In this document: one piece after another, positions 6,351-14,030 of the stretch
How the letters are laid out: each line of letters opens with the position of its first letter
How positions within the stretch are numbered: the first letter of the stretch is position 1
Assembly (NCBI GenBank): GCA_001602645.1
Contig: LUYE01000012.1
Span: 68,042-101,042, forward strand
Direction: 5' to 3'
DNA from: Methanosarcinales archaeon Methan_01
Lineage (GTDB): Archaea; Halobacteriota; Methanosarcinia; Methanotrichales; Methanotrichaceae
Length of the DNA stretch: 33,001 bases
Position numbers and translations under genes: made by a program
The notes under the pieces: generated by a model
What the model saw: only the letters and a program-made list of their open reading frames with translations
Databases searched by the model: none
What the model was told of the DNA's origin: nothing

Positions 6351-6851
6351 ATGTCCAACTCAGAAGATTCCCTCAAGGAGGCCTTCGCCGGGGAGGCCCA
6401 GGCGAACCGCAAGTACCTTGCCTTCGCCGAGAAGGCCGACCTGGAGGGCTACCCCCAGGCGGCCAGGCTCTTTCGCGCCGCCGCCGAGGCGGAGGCGGTC
6501 CATGCAATAAACCACCTCCGGGCGATGAACGCCGTCAAGACGACGAAGGAGAACCTGAGGGAGGCGGTCGCGGGAGAGACCCACGAGTTCAAGGAGATGT
6601 ACCCCGGGATGATCGAAGCCGCCCAAGCCGAAGGAAACCGGGCCGCCGAGAGGGCCTTCCGATACGCCAACGACGTCGAGGAGATCCACGCGCAGCTCTA
6701 CCACGATATGATGGAGGGTCTCGAGGCGAGGAAGGACGAGAGCTTCCCCTACTACGTCTGCCCCGTCTGCGGCATGACGGCGGAGCGGGAGCCGCCGGCG
6801 AAGTGTCCGGTCTGCGGGATCAAGGGGGAGAGGTTCATGAGGATCGACTGA
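6351..6851 (+). CDS. Rubrerythrin
   Basis: A 166-residue non-haem iron peroxidase that reduces hydrogen peroxide with electrons passed through its rubredoxin domain, protecting anaerobes from oxygen. The N-terminal four-helix ferritin-like domain carries the di-iron ligands in FAGEAQANRKY (Glu15), AAEAEAVHA (Glu48 region, His51), AVAGETHEF (Glu76) and NDVEEIHAQL (Glu110/111, His113). The C-terminal rubredoxin-like domain binds one Fe through Cys137, Cys140, Cys152 and Cys155 (CPVCG twice). Domain order and length are typical. It stands alone between AMMECR1 (divergent) and the phosphoribulokinase (convergent). Functionally it belongs with the peroxiredoxin and SOD genes near 28-30 kb. Confidence 0.95.
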   Translation: MSNSEDSLKEAFAGEAQANRKYLAFAEKADLEGYPQAARLFRAAAEAEAVHAINHLRAMNAVKTTKENLREAVAGETHEFKEMYPGMIEAAQAEGNRAAERAFRYANDVEEIHAQLYHDMMEGLEARKDESFPYYVCPVCGMTAEREPPAKCPVCGIKGERFMRID

Positions 6852-6889
6852 GGCGGTCGGCGAACGTGGGATGACGCGGACGACGGGCT

Positions 6890-7858
6890 CTAGGCCTTGG
6901 CCAGATGAAACTGAAGCTTCTCCAGGAGACGCCAGGAGAGGAGGAGCTGAGCCATCCCGGTGGAGGTGACCCGGTCGCCTTCCGCCCGGTCGCAGATCGG
7001 CCCCGTCGAACCCGCGAGGGCCTGGAGCTTCGCCTCCAGCCCCTCGACCATCGACCGGTGGAGCTCGCCATCGACGGTCAGGACGCTCACCCTCTTGCCG
7101 TAGTAGTCGTCCCTCTGGAAGGCGATGGAGAACTCGCCCTCAGCGAGCCTGAAGAGGGCGGAGAGGTCGATGGTGAGGTCCACCGCCGACGGTCCGGCCT
7201 CCAAAACCTCCTGGATCAGCCTGACGGAGTACCTCTCGCCGGGGTTTTCCAAGATGGATGACGCCCTAAGCCGCGTATCATCGATCTTGACGACCGCCTC
7301 GGCGTAGACCTTCTGGACGTCGACGTAGAGCTTGTAGTCCGGCTCCCGGGCGAGGATCTCGGCCATCACCGCCTCCCGCTCGTAACCCCTATCGCCGCAG
7401 TCTCTCCGAATCTTCCACCGCCTCTTGACCGCCCGGCTCGGGTCGACGAAGATCCCAAGGTCGATCTCCCGCCGGAGCTTTTGGGTGTAAAGGGGATGGA
7501 GCCCCTCGATGATCAGGACCGGAGCCGACCGGAAGGGGACGGGTTCCCGGAATATCCCCACCGAGTGGTCGTAGACGGGCTTTGCGATCGTCTCGCCCCT
7601 CCGCAAGGACCGGAGGTGCTCGGCGAGGAGGTCGAGGCGGTTCGCCTCCGGGTTCAGGGGGGTCATCCCCCGGACCCGCCGCTCCTCCCGATCGAGGCTG
7701 TGGTAGTCATCCATGCTGAAGGTGGATACGACCTCCTCGCCGAGGAGCCTTCGGATCCCCCGGGAGAGGGTCGTCTTTCCGGAGCCGCTGTCCCCCGCCA
7801 CCGCCACCACGAAGACCCGGCCAGAACCCTTCAGCCTCTCAGCCAGACTTAAAGCCAC
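6890..7858 (-). CDS. prk: Archaeal phosphoribulokinase
   Basis: Phosphorylates ribulose 5-phosphate to ribulose 1,5-bisphosphate, the substrate of type III RubisCO; in methanogens this enzyme belongs to the reductive hexulose-phosphate pathway. Seen here: P-loop GDSGSGKTT, then FSMDDYHSLDREERR, GMTPLNPEANR, KPVYDHSVG and IIEGLHPLY, the PRK/uridine-kinase order with the longer spacing and roughly 320-residue length of the archaeal PRK type. The C-terminal third (YSVRLIQEVL to the end) is the archaeal extension. The longest frame begins at GTG 7867, but AGGTGAT fits the next GTG at 7858 with a proper spacer, so I start there. A uridine-kinase-like alternative is less likely because of the DREERR and TPLNPEANR motifs. 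No RubisCO gene is in the window. Confidence 0.85.
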   Translation of the reverse strand: MALSLAERLKGSGRVFVVAVAGDSGSGKTTLSRGIRRLLGEEVVSTFSMDDYHSLDREERRVRGMTPLNPEANRLDLLAEHLRSLRRGETIAKPVYDHSVGIFREPVPFRSAPVLIIEGLHPLYTQKLRREIDLGIFVDPSRAVKRRWKIRRDCGDRGYEREAVMAEILAREPDYKLYVDVQKVYAEAVVKIDDTRLRASSILENPGERYSVRLIQEVLEAGPSAVDLTIDLSALFRLAEGEFSIAFQRDDYYGKRVSVLTVDGELHRSMVEGLEAKLQALAGSTGPICDRAEGDRVTSTGMAQLLLSWRLLEKLQFHLAKA

Positions 7859-7945
7859 AAAAATCACCTGTCATTAGATCCCATCTTATGACCGCCTCTG
7901 ATGCCGGGCCGGGGATTGATGGGAGGACGGCGAGTGAGGGAAAGG

Positions 7946-8881
7946 TCATCGATCCTGCTTCTCCGACATGAGGTCAGCAAACTCGCTCGTCTTGCCGATC
8001 CGCTCCAGCTCCCGGCTCTCGATCACCGCCGTCTCCTCTACCCGCCCCACCTTCGACTCGCCGTCGACGATCACCGCCGAGAAGGTCCTGGTGACGATGG
8101 AGAGGCTGCTCATCAGCCGGGCCTTCTTCAGCATCGTCGACGAGAACTTGCCGACGCCGGTGAGGACGACCAGATCCTCCTTCTGGGTGATGGCGTTGAA
8201 GGGGGACTGGGCGGTGGGGAAGACGTCGAAGCCGATCTCGGCGAGGTGGCTCAGGACTCTGTCGTCGATATGCTCTCCACCTCCGGAGACGGGGGCTGCC
8301 GGCTCCAGGATCTCGACGGGCTTTATCAGCTCCTGGCCGAAGAGCTCCTCGAGCCGGAGGGCGACCTCGATGGTGGTGTCCATCCTCTCGATCTCGTACT
8401 TGCTGACCGTCCTCCGGGAGACGGAGAGCTCCGAGGCGAGGGCCCCCAGGGAGATCCCGCTCTCCAGCCGGAGCTTCCTCAGGAGGCGGCCGTCGATCTT
8501 GACGTAGAGCCCCCCGTGGGCTGCATAGACGAGAGGGGGGACATCCTCGACGATCCAGTCGGCGAGGGTGGTGAAGCTGACGGTGGGAACCCCGTACCTG
8601 AAGTAGACGACGCCCCCCTCCAGGCCGTGGTCCCTCGTCTTCTCCCCTACGAGGAGGGGGTTTCCCGAAAGATATTTGGCCAGGCGGCGAATCTCCACCG
8701 CGGTCTTCTCGTTGAGGCCGTCGATGTTCGAGAGGATCTTGAGAATAAGGAGGAGACCTCCCCGCCTGGCAGCCAGATCGAAGCTCCTGGGCCTGACGTA
8801 ACAACGGTCGGAGACGGAAAATCCCGACCCCGCCAGCAGATCCGAAACCCGATCGGTCAGAAACTCCTTATTCATCGTCAT
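7946..8881 (-). CDS. Archaeal HTH-type transcriptional regulator (XRE-like domain, conserved family)
   Basis: A 311-residue protein matching the conserved archaeal family of putative HTH regulators. Layout: an N-terminal nuclease-fold-like part (SFDLAARRGGLLLILKIL, residues about 32-50), a central XRE-type helix-turn-helix (LRKLRLESGISLGALASELS, then SRRTVSKYE), and a C-terminal domain with VLTGVGKFSSTMLKKA. Archaeal members are near-universal in euryarchaea and their targets are largely unknown. The start ATG at 8881 lies about 24 bp from a TATA-like CCTTAAATAACGG on this strand, fitting leaderless transcription. It is divergent from tiaS across 38 bp. Confidence 0.85.
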   Translation of the reverse strand: MTMNKEFLTDRVSDLLAGSGFSVSDRCYVRPRSFDLAARRGGLLLILKILSNIDGLNEKTAVEIRRLAKYLSGNPLLVGEKTRDHGLEGGVVYFRYGVPTVSFTTLADWIVEDVPPLVYAAHGGLYVKIDGRLLRKLRLESGISLGALASELSVSRRTVSKYEIERMDTTIEVALRLEELFGQELIKPVEILEPAAPVSGGGEHIDDRVLSHLAEIGFDVFPTAQSPFNAITQKEDLVVLTGVGKFSSTMLKKARLMSSLSIVTRTFSAVIVDGESKVGRVEETAVIESRELERIGKTSEFADLMSEKQDR

Positions 8882-8898
8882 ATATCTTTCCGCTTAGC

Positions 8899-8910
8899 CG
8901 TTATTTAAGG
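8899..8910. promoter_or_regulatory. TATA element in the divergent gap before tiaS
   Basis: CGTTATTTAAGG lies between the divergent HTH-regulator and tiaS genes. It is well placed for the minus-strand gene. For tiaS it is rather close (about 15 bp), and CATATATC at 8878-8885, overlapping the other gene's start codon, is the better-placed box. Confidence 0.35.
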
Positions 8911-8919
8911 TTCACCATC

Positions 8920-10176
8920 ATGATCACCATAGGCGTAGACGATACCGATTCGGAATACGGGCTCTGCACCACCTACCTCGCCGCCACGATGATGGCGAGG
9001 CTCGAGGAGATCGGCGTGGTCAGGGGCCTGCCGAAGCTCGTAAGGCTCAACCCCGCCGTCGCGTTCAAGACCAGGGGGAACGCCGCCGTCGCCTTCACCC
9101 TCGATACCGACCGGCCCGAGGAGGCAAAAGAGATCGCCCTCCGGACCGTCCTGGAGCTCTCCGACTTCTCGGGCCCCAATACCAACCCCGGCCTGGTGGT
9201 GGCGGAGGAGGTGCCAGCGGAGCTCACCATCTTCTACCGGAGGGCGCTACACGAGGTCCTGGACGTCGGCGAGGCCGAGGAGATCCTCGAGAGGCATGGC
9301 CTCTGGTCCCGGTCCTTCAAGAACCGGAGGGGGCTGATCGGGGCCCTTGCCGCCGTCGGGGCTGAGTTCTCGGACTGGACCTACGAGCTCCTCGCCTACC
9401 GGGTCCCGGAGAGGTGGGGCACCCCCCGGAAGATCGACGAGGAGTCGGTCTGGAGGGCGGACGCCCTGACCTACCCGAGGACCTGGGACACCGTCGACCA
9501 TCGCAACCGGAAGGTGGTATTCGCCCCCCACTCCGGGGACCCCGTCCTCTTCGGGATCCGGGGGGAGGGGCCGGAGCCCCTGGAGGAGGCCCTGGAGACG
9601 ATCAGATCGGAGGCCTACGAGAGGGCGGTGATCTACAGGACCAACCAGGGCACCGACGCCCACATCCTCCGGGCCGAGATCTCGGAGGCCGCCGAGGACG
9701 GGAGCTATCGGCTCCGGGGCGTCGTCGCTCAGGGGGCGAAGCCGATCGAGGGGGGCCACCTCTTCTTCCCTCTCCGGGCCGAGGAGGGCAATAGCGCCAT
9801 CAACTGCGCCGCCTTCGAGCCGACGAAGAACTTCAGGAAGGTGGTGAGGTCGCTTTTGCCCGGAGACGTTATAGAGGTCTACGGCGCCGTCAGAAGGGGA
9901 ACCCTAAACCTCGAGAAGATGGAGGTGGTGGCCCTCGCCGATGGGGTGGACCAGAAGGCGCCGATCTGCTCTGGATGCGGGAGGCGGATGGAGTCGGCGG
10001 GGAGGGGTCAGGGCTACCGGTGCAAAAGATGCGGCACGAAAGCCGAGGGGAAGGTGTTGGCCGCGATCCCGCGGGAGATCGAAGAGGGGTTCTACGAGGT
10101 TCCGCCTTCTGCCAGGAGGCACCTCTCCAAGCCCCTGGTCAGGATGAGGGGGGAGAAGGTCCATCCGAGCAGATAA
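8920..10176 (+). CDS. tiaS: tRNA(Ile2) 2-agmatinylcytidine synthetase TiaS
   Basis: Attaches agmatine to C34 of tRNA-Ile(CAU) with ATP, so that it reads AUA and not AUG; essential in archaea. The 418-residue protein begins GVDDTDSEYGLCTTYLA (the DDTDS motif of the ATP-dependent kinase-like domain), followed by the ferredoxin-like part with AEISEAAEDGSYRLRGVV, an OB-fold segment (GDVIEVYGAVRRGTLNLEKM) and a zinc ribbon at about 350-372 (CSGCG ... YRCKRCG). All four expected modules are present and the length is typical. Start ATG is 38 bp from the divergent HTH regulator. Its 3' end is convergent with the ParA-like gene, 26 bp apart. Confidence 0.95.
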   Translation: MITIGVDDTDSEYGLCTTYLAATMMARLEEIGVVRGLPKLVRLNPAVAFKTRGNAAVAFTLDTDRPEEAKEIALRTVLELSDFSGPNTNPGLVVAEEVPAELTIFYRRALHEVLDVGEAEEILERHGLWSRSFKNRRGLIGALAAVGAEFSDWTYELLAYRVPERWGTPRKIDEESVWRADALTYPRTWDTVDHRNRKVVFAPHSGDPVLFGIRGEGPEPLEEALETIRSEAYERAVIYRTNQGTDAHILRAEISEAAEDGSYRLRGVVAQGAKPIEGGHLFFPLRAEEGNSAINCAAFEPTKNFRKVVRSLLPGDVIEVYGAVRRGTLNLEKMEVVALADGVDQKAPICSGCGRRMESAGRGQGYRCKRCGTKAEGKVLAAIPREIEEGFYEVPPSARRHLSKPLVRMRGEKVHPSR

Positions 10177-10202
10177 AGATAAGCGGGCTGCCAAAACCCG
10201 CT

Positions 10203-11201
10203 TCATCGTATAGCAATATCGCATCTCTTTGCGATTTCGTACGCAAGTTGTTTGAAATTCTCTTTTGCCTCTATAACGGCTTTTCGATGCGATCCAATTG
10301 CGCCATCTGAGGGCAACAGATGAAACATCGGTTTGTGTGCTTCCTGGGCCATTGGCATCATGCTTTGGTAGTGTTTGACCAGCCCAAGACGATTGGAGTC
10401 GACCCTCAAAAGGTCACTATCCGCCGTTTTTTGACCCAAAACCTCTTCAGCATAAACGCTCGGTATACGGGCCATCCAGCGCTCATATGCTCTGACTGGT
10501 CGATTAAATCTCACAGCATGTTGCATAACAACGTACCCGATAGGTTCTATCCGTCCTGCAGGTAAATTTAGATCTTTCACAGGATTTCTGTCGAGGCGAT
10601 CTTTCCACTCTTTGCGCCAGCGTAGTATGGTGGGACCAAGGTTTTTGAGCCCCTGAAGGGAGAAAAGATCCGGCGCCAAAGGAACCACCAGATAGTCCGT
10701 AGCCACGAGAGCCGCTCGATTTATAGAGCCTAAGTTCGGTCCGAGATCCACAAGGACTACCTCAGCTCCGACCTTTCCGGAGCTGCGCACTAACATGCGC
10801 CAAAAAGCTGATATGACGCGAAACGCCCGCTCCTTTCCATCAAGACAAAGGGGCCACTGCAGTGAAAGCTCGTCTTCAAAGCGTGAGAGACCGAGATCTC
10901 CGACCAGCAGGTGAAGACGCTCTTCGATCTCCTCGGTGTGAGGTTCATCCAGAATATCCCCTACACCCCTAAGTAATGGCTCAATTGAACCATAGACGGT
11001 CTTATCGTGCAGGCCATCTGGCCATAGCTCCTCAAGCCGATCCTCTTCAAGAAAGGCAGCTGTCAAATTCGCCTGCGGATCGAGATCAGCGACCAGAACG
11101 TTCATGCCCAAGTCGAAGTACATCCACGCCAGGTGATAAACCAGCGAAGTTTTGCCTACACCACCCTTGTTGTTGAAGAAGGAGATTATTGGGGCGTTCA
11201 T
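10203..11201 (-). CDS. ParA/Soj-family ATPase
   Basis: A 332-residue deviant-Walker ATPase. It opens with FFNNKGGVGKTSLVYHLAW, continues with VADLDPQANLTAAFL and VDLGPNLGSINRAALVATDY, and has a C-terminal extension from about residue 200 (LRWRKEWKDRLDRNP and VMQHAVRFNRPVRAYERW). ParA proteins dimerise with ATP and bind DNA nonspecifically for partitioning or positioning; a stand-alone ParA paired with a nuclease-like or DNA-binding partner is also seen in accessory loci. No ParB, parS-like repeats or replication gene are present, so plasmid partitioning is unlikely. Its ATG overlaps the stop of the upstream gene (ATGA at 11201-11198), with GGAGG five nt before. Codon use is visibly more A+T-rich than the flanking housekeeping genes, suggesting acquisition. 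Confidence 0.88.
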   Translation of the reverse strand: MNAPIISFFNNKGGVGKTSLVYHLAWMYFDLGMNVLVADLDPQANLTAAFLEEDRLEELWPDGLHDKTVYGSIEPLLRGVGDILDEPHTEEIEERLHLLVGDLGLSRFEDELSLQWPLCLDGKERAFRVISAFWRMLVRSSGKVGAEVVLVDLGPNLGSINRAALVATDYLVVPLAPDLFSLQGLKNLGPTILRWRKEWKDRLDRNPVKDLNLPAGRIEPIGYVVMQHAVRFNRPVRAYERWMARIPSVYAEEVLGQKTADSDLLRVDSNRLGLVKHYQSMMPMAQEAHKPMFHLLPSDGAIGSHRKAVIEAKENFKQLAYEIAKRCDIAIR

Positions 11202-12385
11202 GAATGCCTCCTGATCGTGACCAGCACATTCGTCGTTTCGATGGTAAATTCGGGATCGGGGTTACCATTTTTTGCAAGCTGCTCTCGTGCTATCTGGATA
11301 CCCAACCCAAAACGCTGGACGTATCCCAGCACCTTCATGGATTCCGCAAGGTGAGGATTGCGATAGTCCGTTACGCCAGGCTTGCCAAAGTTCTCCTTTG
11401 TCACTTGACCATAGGGTCCGCCCGGACTGTATATCTCAACGCGATCTGAAAACCAGTAAATTCGAACTGGAGCGTTGGTTCCTTTATAAGTACGATGAAG
11501 TATAGCGTTACGGGTGAGTTGCTGAAGAGCGGGCAAAGGATATTCGGGATGAGGGATCTCAATTGGTCCAGAGGTAATCGAGGTGGAAACGGTATTGTGA
11601 GCCTCAAGTACATCATCTAATCTGCGAAGAAGTTCGAGCAGAGGTCCATCAATCTCTTTTCGATCCCTGATCGGGGCTGTCAGAGAATCGCCTTCAAATC
11701 GCAAAAATTGGATGTAGGCGCCAGGAATGTATTGCAAGGGATCTCTACCCAAGACTATAACACCCAACACCGTGGGGTACCCGTCAGGAGATAAAAATCG
11801 CAAGGCTCGGAGCTGATTTTCGACATTTAGATAACCTTGTTCGAGGACACCAGGATCAACAGCTAGAGGTAAATATTCACGTTCGAAGAGATCTAGGTCC
11901 AAATCCTCGATCATCGCTGACGGAAGCGGTTGAAGATCGAAAGGCAAATCCTTAGACCTCCGCCGTTCTGCGAGAATTAACTCCTCTTCAGGTGTGGCTC
12001 TAGCTCTCCTTGGACCAACCCGTATCCACGTAACTCCATTGAACCTGACAGGTGGCGCTCTAGAGGGCTTCACAATTAAGACGGCTATTTGGCATTCGTT
12101 AAGCTCACGTTTTTCCACAATCATCGAGGGGAATGGCTGGATGGCCCCGTCATCCCGCATATTGGATAGCCTAAGCAAAAGCTCATCGGTTACTTCAATC
12201 CCAGAACAAGAGCCGTCATTATTAGCACCGATGAAGATAACACCTGGCTTACGATGATTCGGAAGATCGTTTGCATAAGCACAGATCGCCTCGCGAATCC
12301 TGGCTGCATCAGATAATGACGCTTTCCGCTCCACCAAGTCGGATTCAAGGTCCTTTAACAAAACCTCCAGTTCATTGTCATCCAT
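11198..12385 (-). CDS. AlbA_2/Schlafen-like domain plus RecG-like GHKL domain protein
   Basis: About 395 residues. The N-terminal part (ESDLVERKASLSDAARIREA, then KPGVIFIGANNDGSCSGIE, residues about 13-135) is the AlbA_2 (Schlafen-type) nucleic-acid-binding domain. The C-terminal part has LTRNAILHRTYKGTNAPVRI, SDRVEIYSPGGPYG and QRFGLGIQIAREQLAKNG, the HATPase_c_4 module of ATP-dependent DNA helicase-like (RecG-related) proteins. In the Bergerat motif the usual catalytic Glu appears to be Gln (ALQQLTRNA), with Asn kept, so hydrolysis may be weak. The longest frame starts at 12520, but the first 45 residues lack family similarity and GAGGCG precedes Met at 12385. It overlaps the ParA gene by four bases, so the two form one unit. 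A defensive or regulatory role is inference. Confidence 0.85.
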   Translation of the reverse strand: MDDNELEVLLKDLESDLVERKASLSDAARIREAICAYANDLPNHRKPGVIFIGANNDGSCSGIEVTDELLLRLSNMRDDGAIQPFPSMIVEKRELNECQIAVLIVKPSRAPPVRFNGVTWIRVGPRRARATPEEELILAERRRSKDLPFDLQPLPSAMIEDLDLDLFEREYLPLAVDPGVLEQGYLNVENQLRALRFLSPDGYPTVLGVIVLGRDPLQYIPGAYIQFLRFEGDSLTAPIRDRKEIDGPLLELLRRLDDVLEAHNTVSTSITSGPIEIPHPEYPLPALQQLTRNAILHRTYKGTNAPVRIYWFSDRVEIYSPGGPYGQVTKENFGKPGVTDYRNPHLAESMKVLGYVQRFGLGIQIAREQLAKNGNPDPEFTIETTNVLVTIRRHS

Positions 12386-12436
12386 AGAACGCCTCGATAT
12401 CTTTTTGTCAAACTGAACATAACATGAGTCGAGATT

Positions 12437-12447
12437 ATTAAATATTT
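12437..12447 (-). promoter_or_regulatory. TATA box of the AlbA_2/ParA unit
   Basis: Minus-strand AAATATTTAAT, in the A+T-rich gap upstream of the chosen start at 12385, leaves a leader of about 30 nt. A second A+T-rich block is near 12524-12536 (TTTTTATAAATTATGG on the minus strand), next to the pyrophosphatase stop. Confidence 0.45.
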
Positions 12448-12545
12448 GACGCCACTCTAGATACAAAATCCTGCAACTCCGCCAGATATGCAGTGGGCGG
12501 GGGTACCCTAAATACACCATAATTTATAAAAATAATGAAAGGGCC

Positions 12546-13475
12546 TCACTTGAAGGCCGCTTCCAGGGGCGGTATGACCTGCTTCTTCCTCGACAAGACC
12601 CCCTTCTTGTAGATGGAGTTGTTCTCCATCTTCCCGGCGAAGGCCTTCTCGAACTTATCGACGGGGGATCCGACGAAGAGGAGGTCGCTCGCCTCCTTCA
12701 TGACGTCGGTGAGCATGATCAGAACGAAGCTGAGACCCTCGTCCTTCCTCACCTTCTCCATCGTCTCCAGGATCTCCTTCTTCCTGGGGGCGAGGACCGA
12801 TAGGTCCATCACCTCGATCTGGCCGACGCCCGCCTTCGTCCCTGCGAAGTCGAAGTGCTTGTAGTCGCCCTTCACGATGTCCATGGCGGTCTTGGAGGAT
12901 ATGTCGCTCTTCGCGGTGAGCATCGCGATCCCATACTCTTGGAAGTCCTCGCCGGTGATCTTCGCGAGCTTAGCCACCTCCTCCTTGTCCTTGGCGGTGC
13001 AGGTGGGGGACTTGAAGAGGACGGTGTCGCTGAGGATGGCGGAGATCATCACTCCCGCCATCTCCCTGGAGATGGGGACCTTGTACTGGTCGTACATAGC
13101 CGAGACGATCGTCGCGGTGCTCCCAACGGGCTCGTTGTGGAAGAAGATGGGGTTCGGGGTCGTTATGTCGCCGATCTTGTGGTGATCTATGACCTCCAGA
13201 ATCGTCGCCTCCTTGATGTTCTCCACCGCCTGTCCGACCTCGTTGTGATCGACGAGGACGATCTTCTTCCCCTTGCCGTCGGTGATCGTCTCCGGCACCG
13301 GGACGCTGAAGTGGTCGAGGACGAACTTCGTTTCGGCGTTGATCGTTCCCGCCGCCGCCGGTACGTATATCTCCGGCATCCCGAGCTGGTTCTTCAGGTT
13401 CGCATAGGATATAGCCGCAGCTACAGAGTCAGTGTCTGGACTTTTGTGGCCAACCACGTAGACGTTATCAGCCAG
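12546..13475 (-). CDS. ppaC: Family II (Mn-dependent) inorganic pyrophosphatase
   Basis: Hydrolyses PPi to phosphate; in Methanothrix-type methanogens a family II enzyme pulls acetyl-CoA synthetase forward during acetate activation. DHH-family motifs are complete: VVGHKSPDTDS at the N-terminus, VLVDHNE, VIDHHKIGD and ISAILSDTVLFKSPT, with the C-terminal DHHA2 part ending LSRKKQVIPPLEAA. The strong Shine-Dalgarno GGAGGTG (13488-13482) overlaps the GTG that opens the longest frame (13484), so that GTG cannot use it. Six bases further is CTG 13475-13473, which gives a protein starting ADNVYVVGHK after Met, the length expected for the family. I therefore place the start at CTG, with GTG 13484 as the conventional alternative. 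Confidence 0.92.
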   Translation of the reverse strand: MADNVYVVGHKSPDTDSVAAAISYANLKNQLGMPEIYVPAAAGTINAETKFVLDHFSVPVPETITDGKGKKIVLVDHNEVGQAVENIKEATILEVIDHHKIGDITTPNPIFFHNEPVGSTATIVSAMYDQYKVPISREMAGVMISAILSDTVLFKSPTCTAKDKEEVAKLAKITGEDFQEYGIAMLTAKSDISSKTAMDIVKGDYKHFDFAGTKAGVGQIEVMDLSVLAPRKKEILETMEKVRKDEGLSFVLIMLTDVMKEASDLLFVGSPVDKFEKAFAGKMENNSIYKKGVLSRKKQVIPPLEAAFK

Positions 13476-13600
13476 ATGAAACACCTCCGAAGATTATCAA
13501 CGCGCGACTTCGACTTAAACCTTTGCTACGCGGCGTTCGTGCCGAAATTATGTTAGAATCGATCGGGATGGGGGCGGCGGATCGATGAGGGCAGGCATCC

Positions 13601-13624
13601 TTATATAGTACTTTGCTTATATAT
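13601..13624 (+). promoter_or_regulatory. Tandem TATA boxes with no gene assigned downstream
   Basis: TTATATA at 13601-13607 and TTATATAT at 13617-13624 are among the best TATA boxes in the window. The first predicts transcription from about 13630, exactly where a GTTCCCC/GGGGAAC stem begins. Confidence 0.4.
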
Positions 13625-13629
13625 CGCAG

Positions 13630-13962
13630 GTTCCCCTCAGAGGACTGGCAGGAGCTCAGGCATCCGCCGTCGCCGTGACCGCCGGAGCAAAGGGGGAACG
13701 ACACGAAAAGCCGCGTTGATAGGTCCTTGGGGGAGATACTGACTATCGTCTGACGATGACCTCAAGACAACCCAGATGCGGTACAGCAAGCCCGCTGCGA
13801 GGGTCACTGAGCCGACTTGCGGATCTTCCAAAGGATGAGGCCTCAGAGTTAGCAGAGCATCGGGCGACATACCAAATCCTCCGGATCGTCAGCATCTTCC
13901 TTCGTCAGCATCCTCCGGGATCGGCCGGCCTCCGACGATTCAAATTATATATAATTTTTCAT
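13630..13962 (+). ncRNA. Candidate non-coding RNA
   Basis: Basis is indirect: tandem TATA boxes just upstream; a long-range stem GTTCCCC (13630-13636) with GGGGAAC (13693-13699); further GC-rich local pairing between them; a T-rich stretch at the far end; and no credible protein. I checked for tRNA, SRP RNA and RNase P RNA hallmarks and did not find them. The 3' end is a guess. It may simply be spacer. Confidence 0.22.
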
Positions 13963-14030
13963 TTGCTTAGCTGCCCCGGCGGCCCTCCCACCCCTTAAAT
14001 ATCAGCAGCTCCTGACCAGAGATCCTGATT

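Larger units (their letters stand above)
13485..14030. other. 545-bp intergenic region without a convincing protein gene
   Basis: The gap lies between the divergent pyrophosphatase and tmk genes. It holds a TATA-like TTTAAG about 30 bp before the pyrophosphatase start, two strong plus-strand TATA boxes near 13601 and 13617, a palindrome ATCGTC-T-GACGAT near 13745-13757, and a near-duplicated block (GTCAGCATC) near 13888 and 13905. An A+T-rich run ending in TTTTT lies near 13945-13962, and the tmk TATA box TTAAATAT is at 13995-14002. Frames here are low in protein character. Confidence 0.5.

Noticed and set aside
7901-8908. 335-codon plus-strand frame
   Set aside because: Antisense to the HTH regulator; Asp/Gly/Leu-rich shadow typical of GC-rich DNA.
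10203-12385. Plasmid partition locus
   Set aside because: No ParB, parS-like repeats, replication protein or origin features; only the ParA ATPase fits.
13485-14030. SRP RNA or RNase P RNA gene
   Set aside because: The conserved cores of these RNAs were looked for on both strands and not seen.
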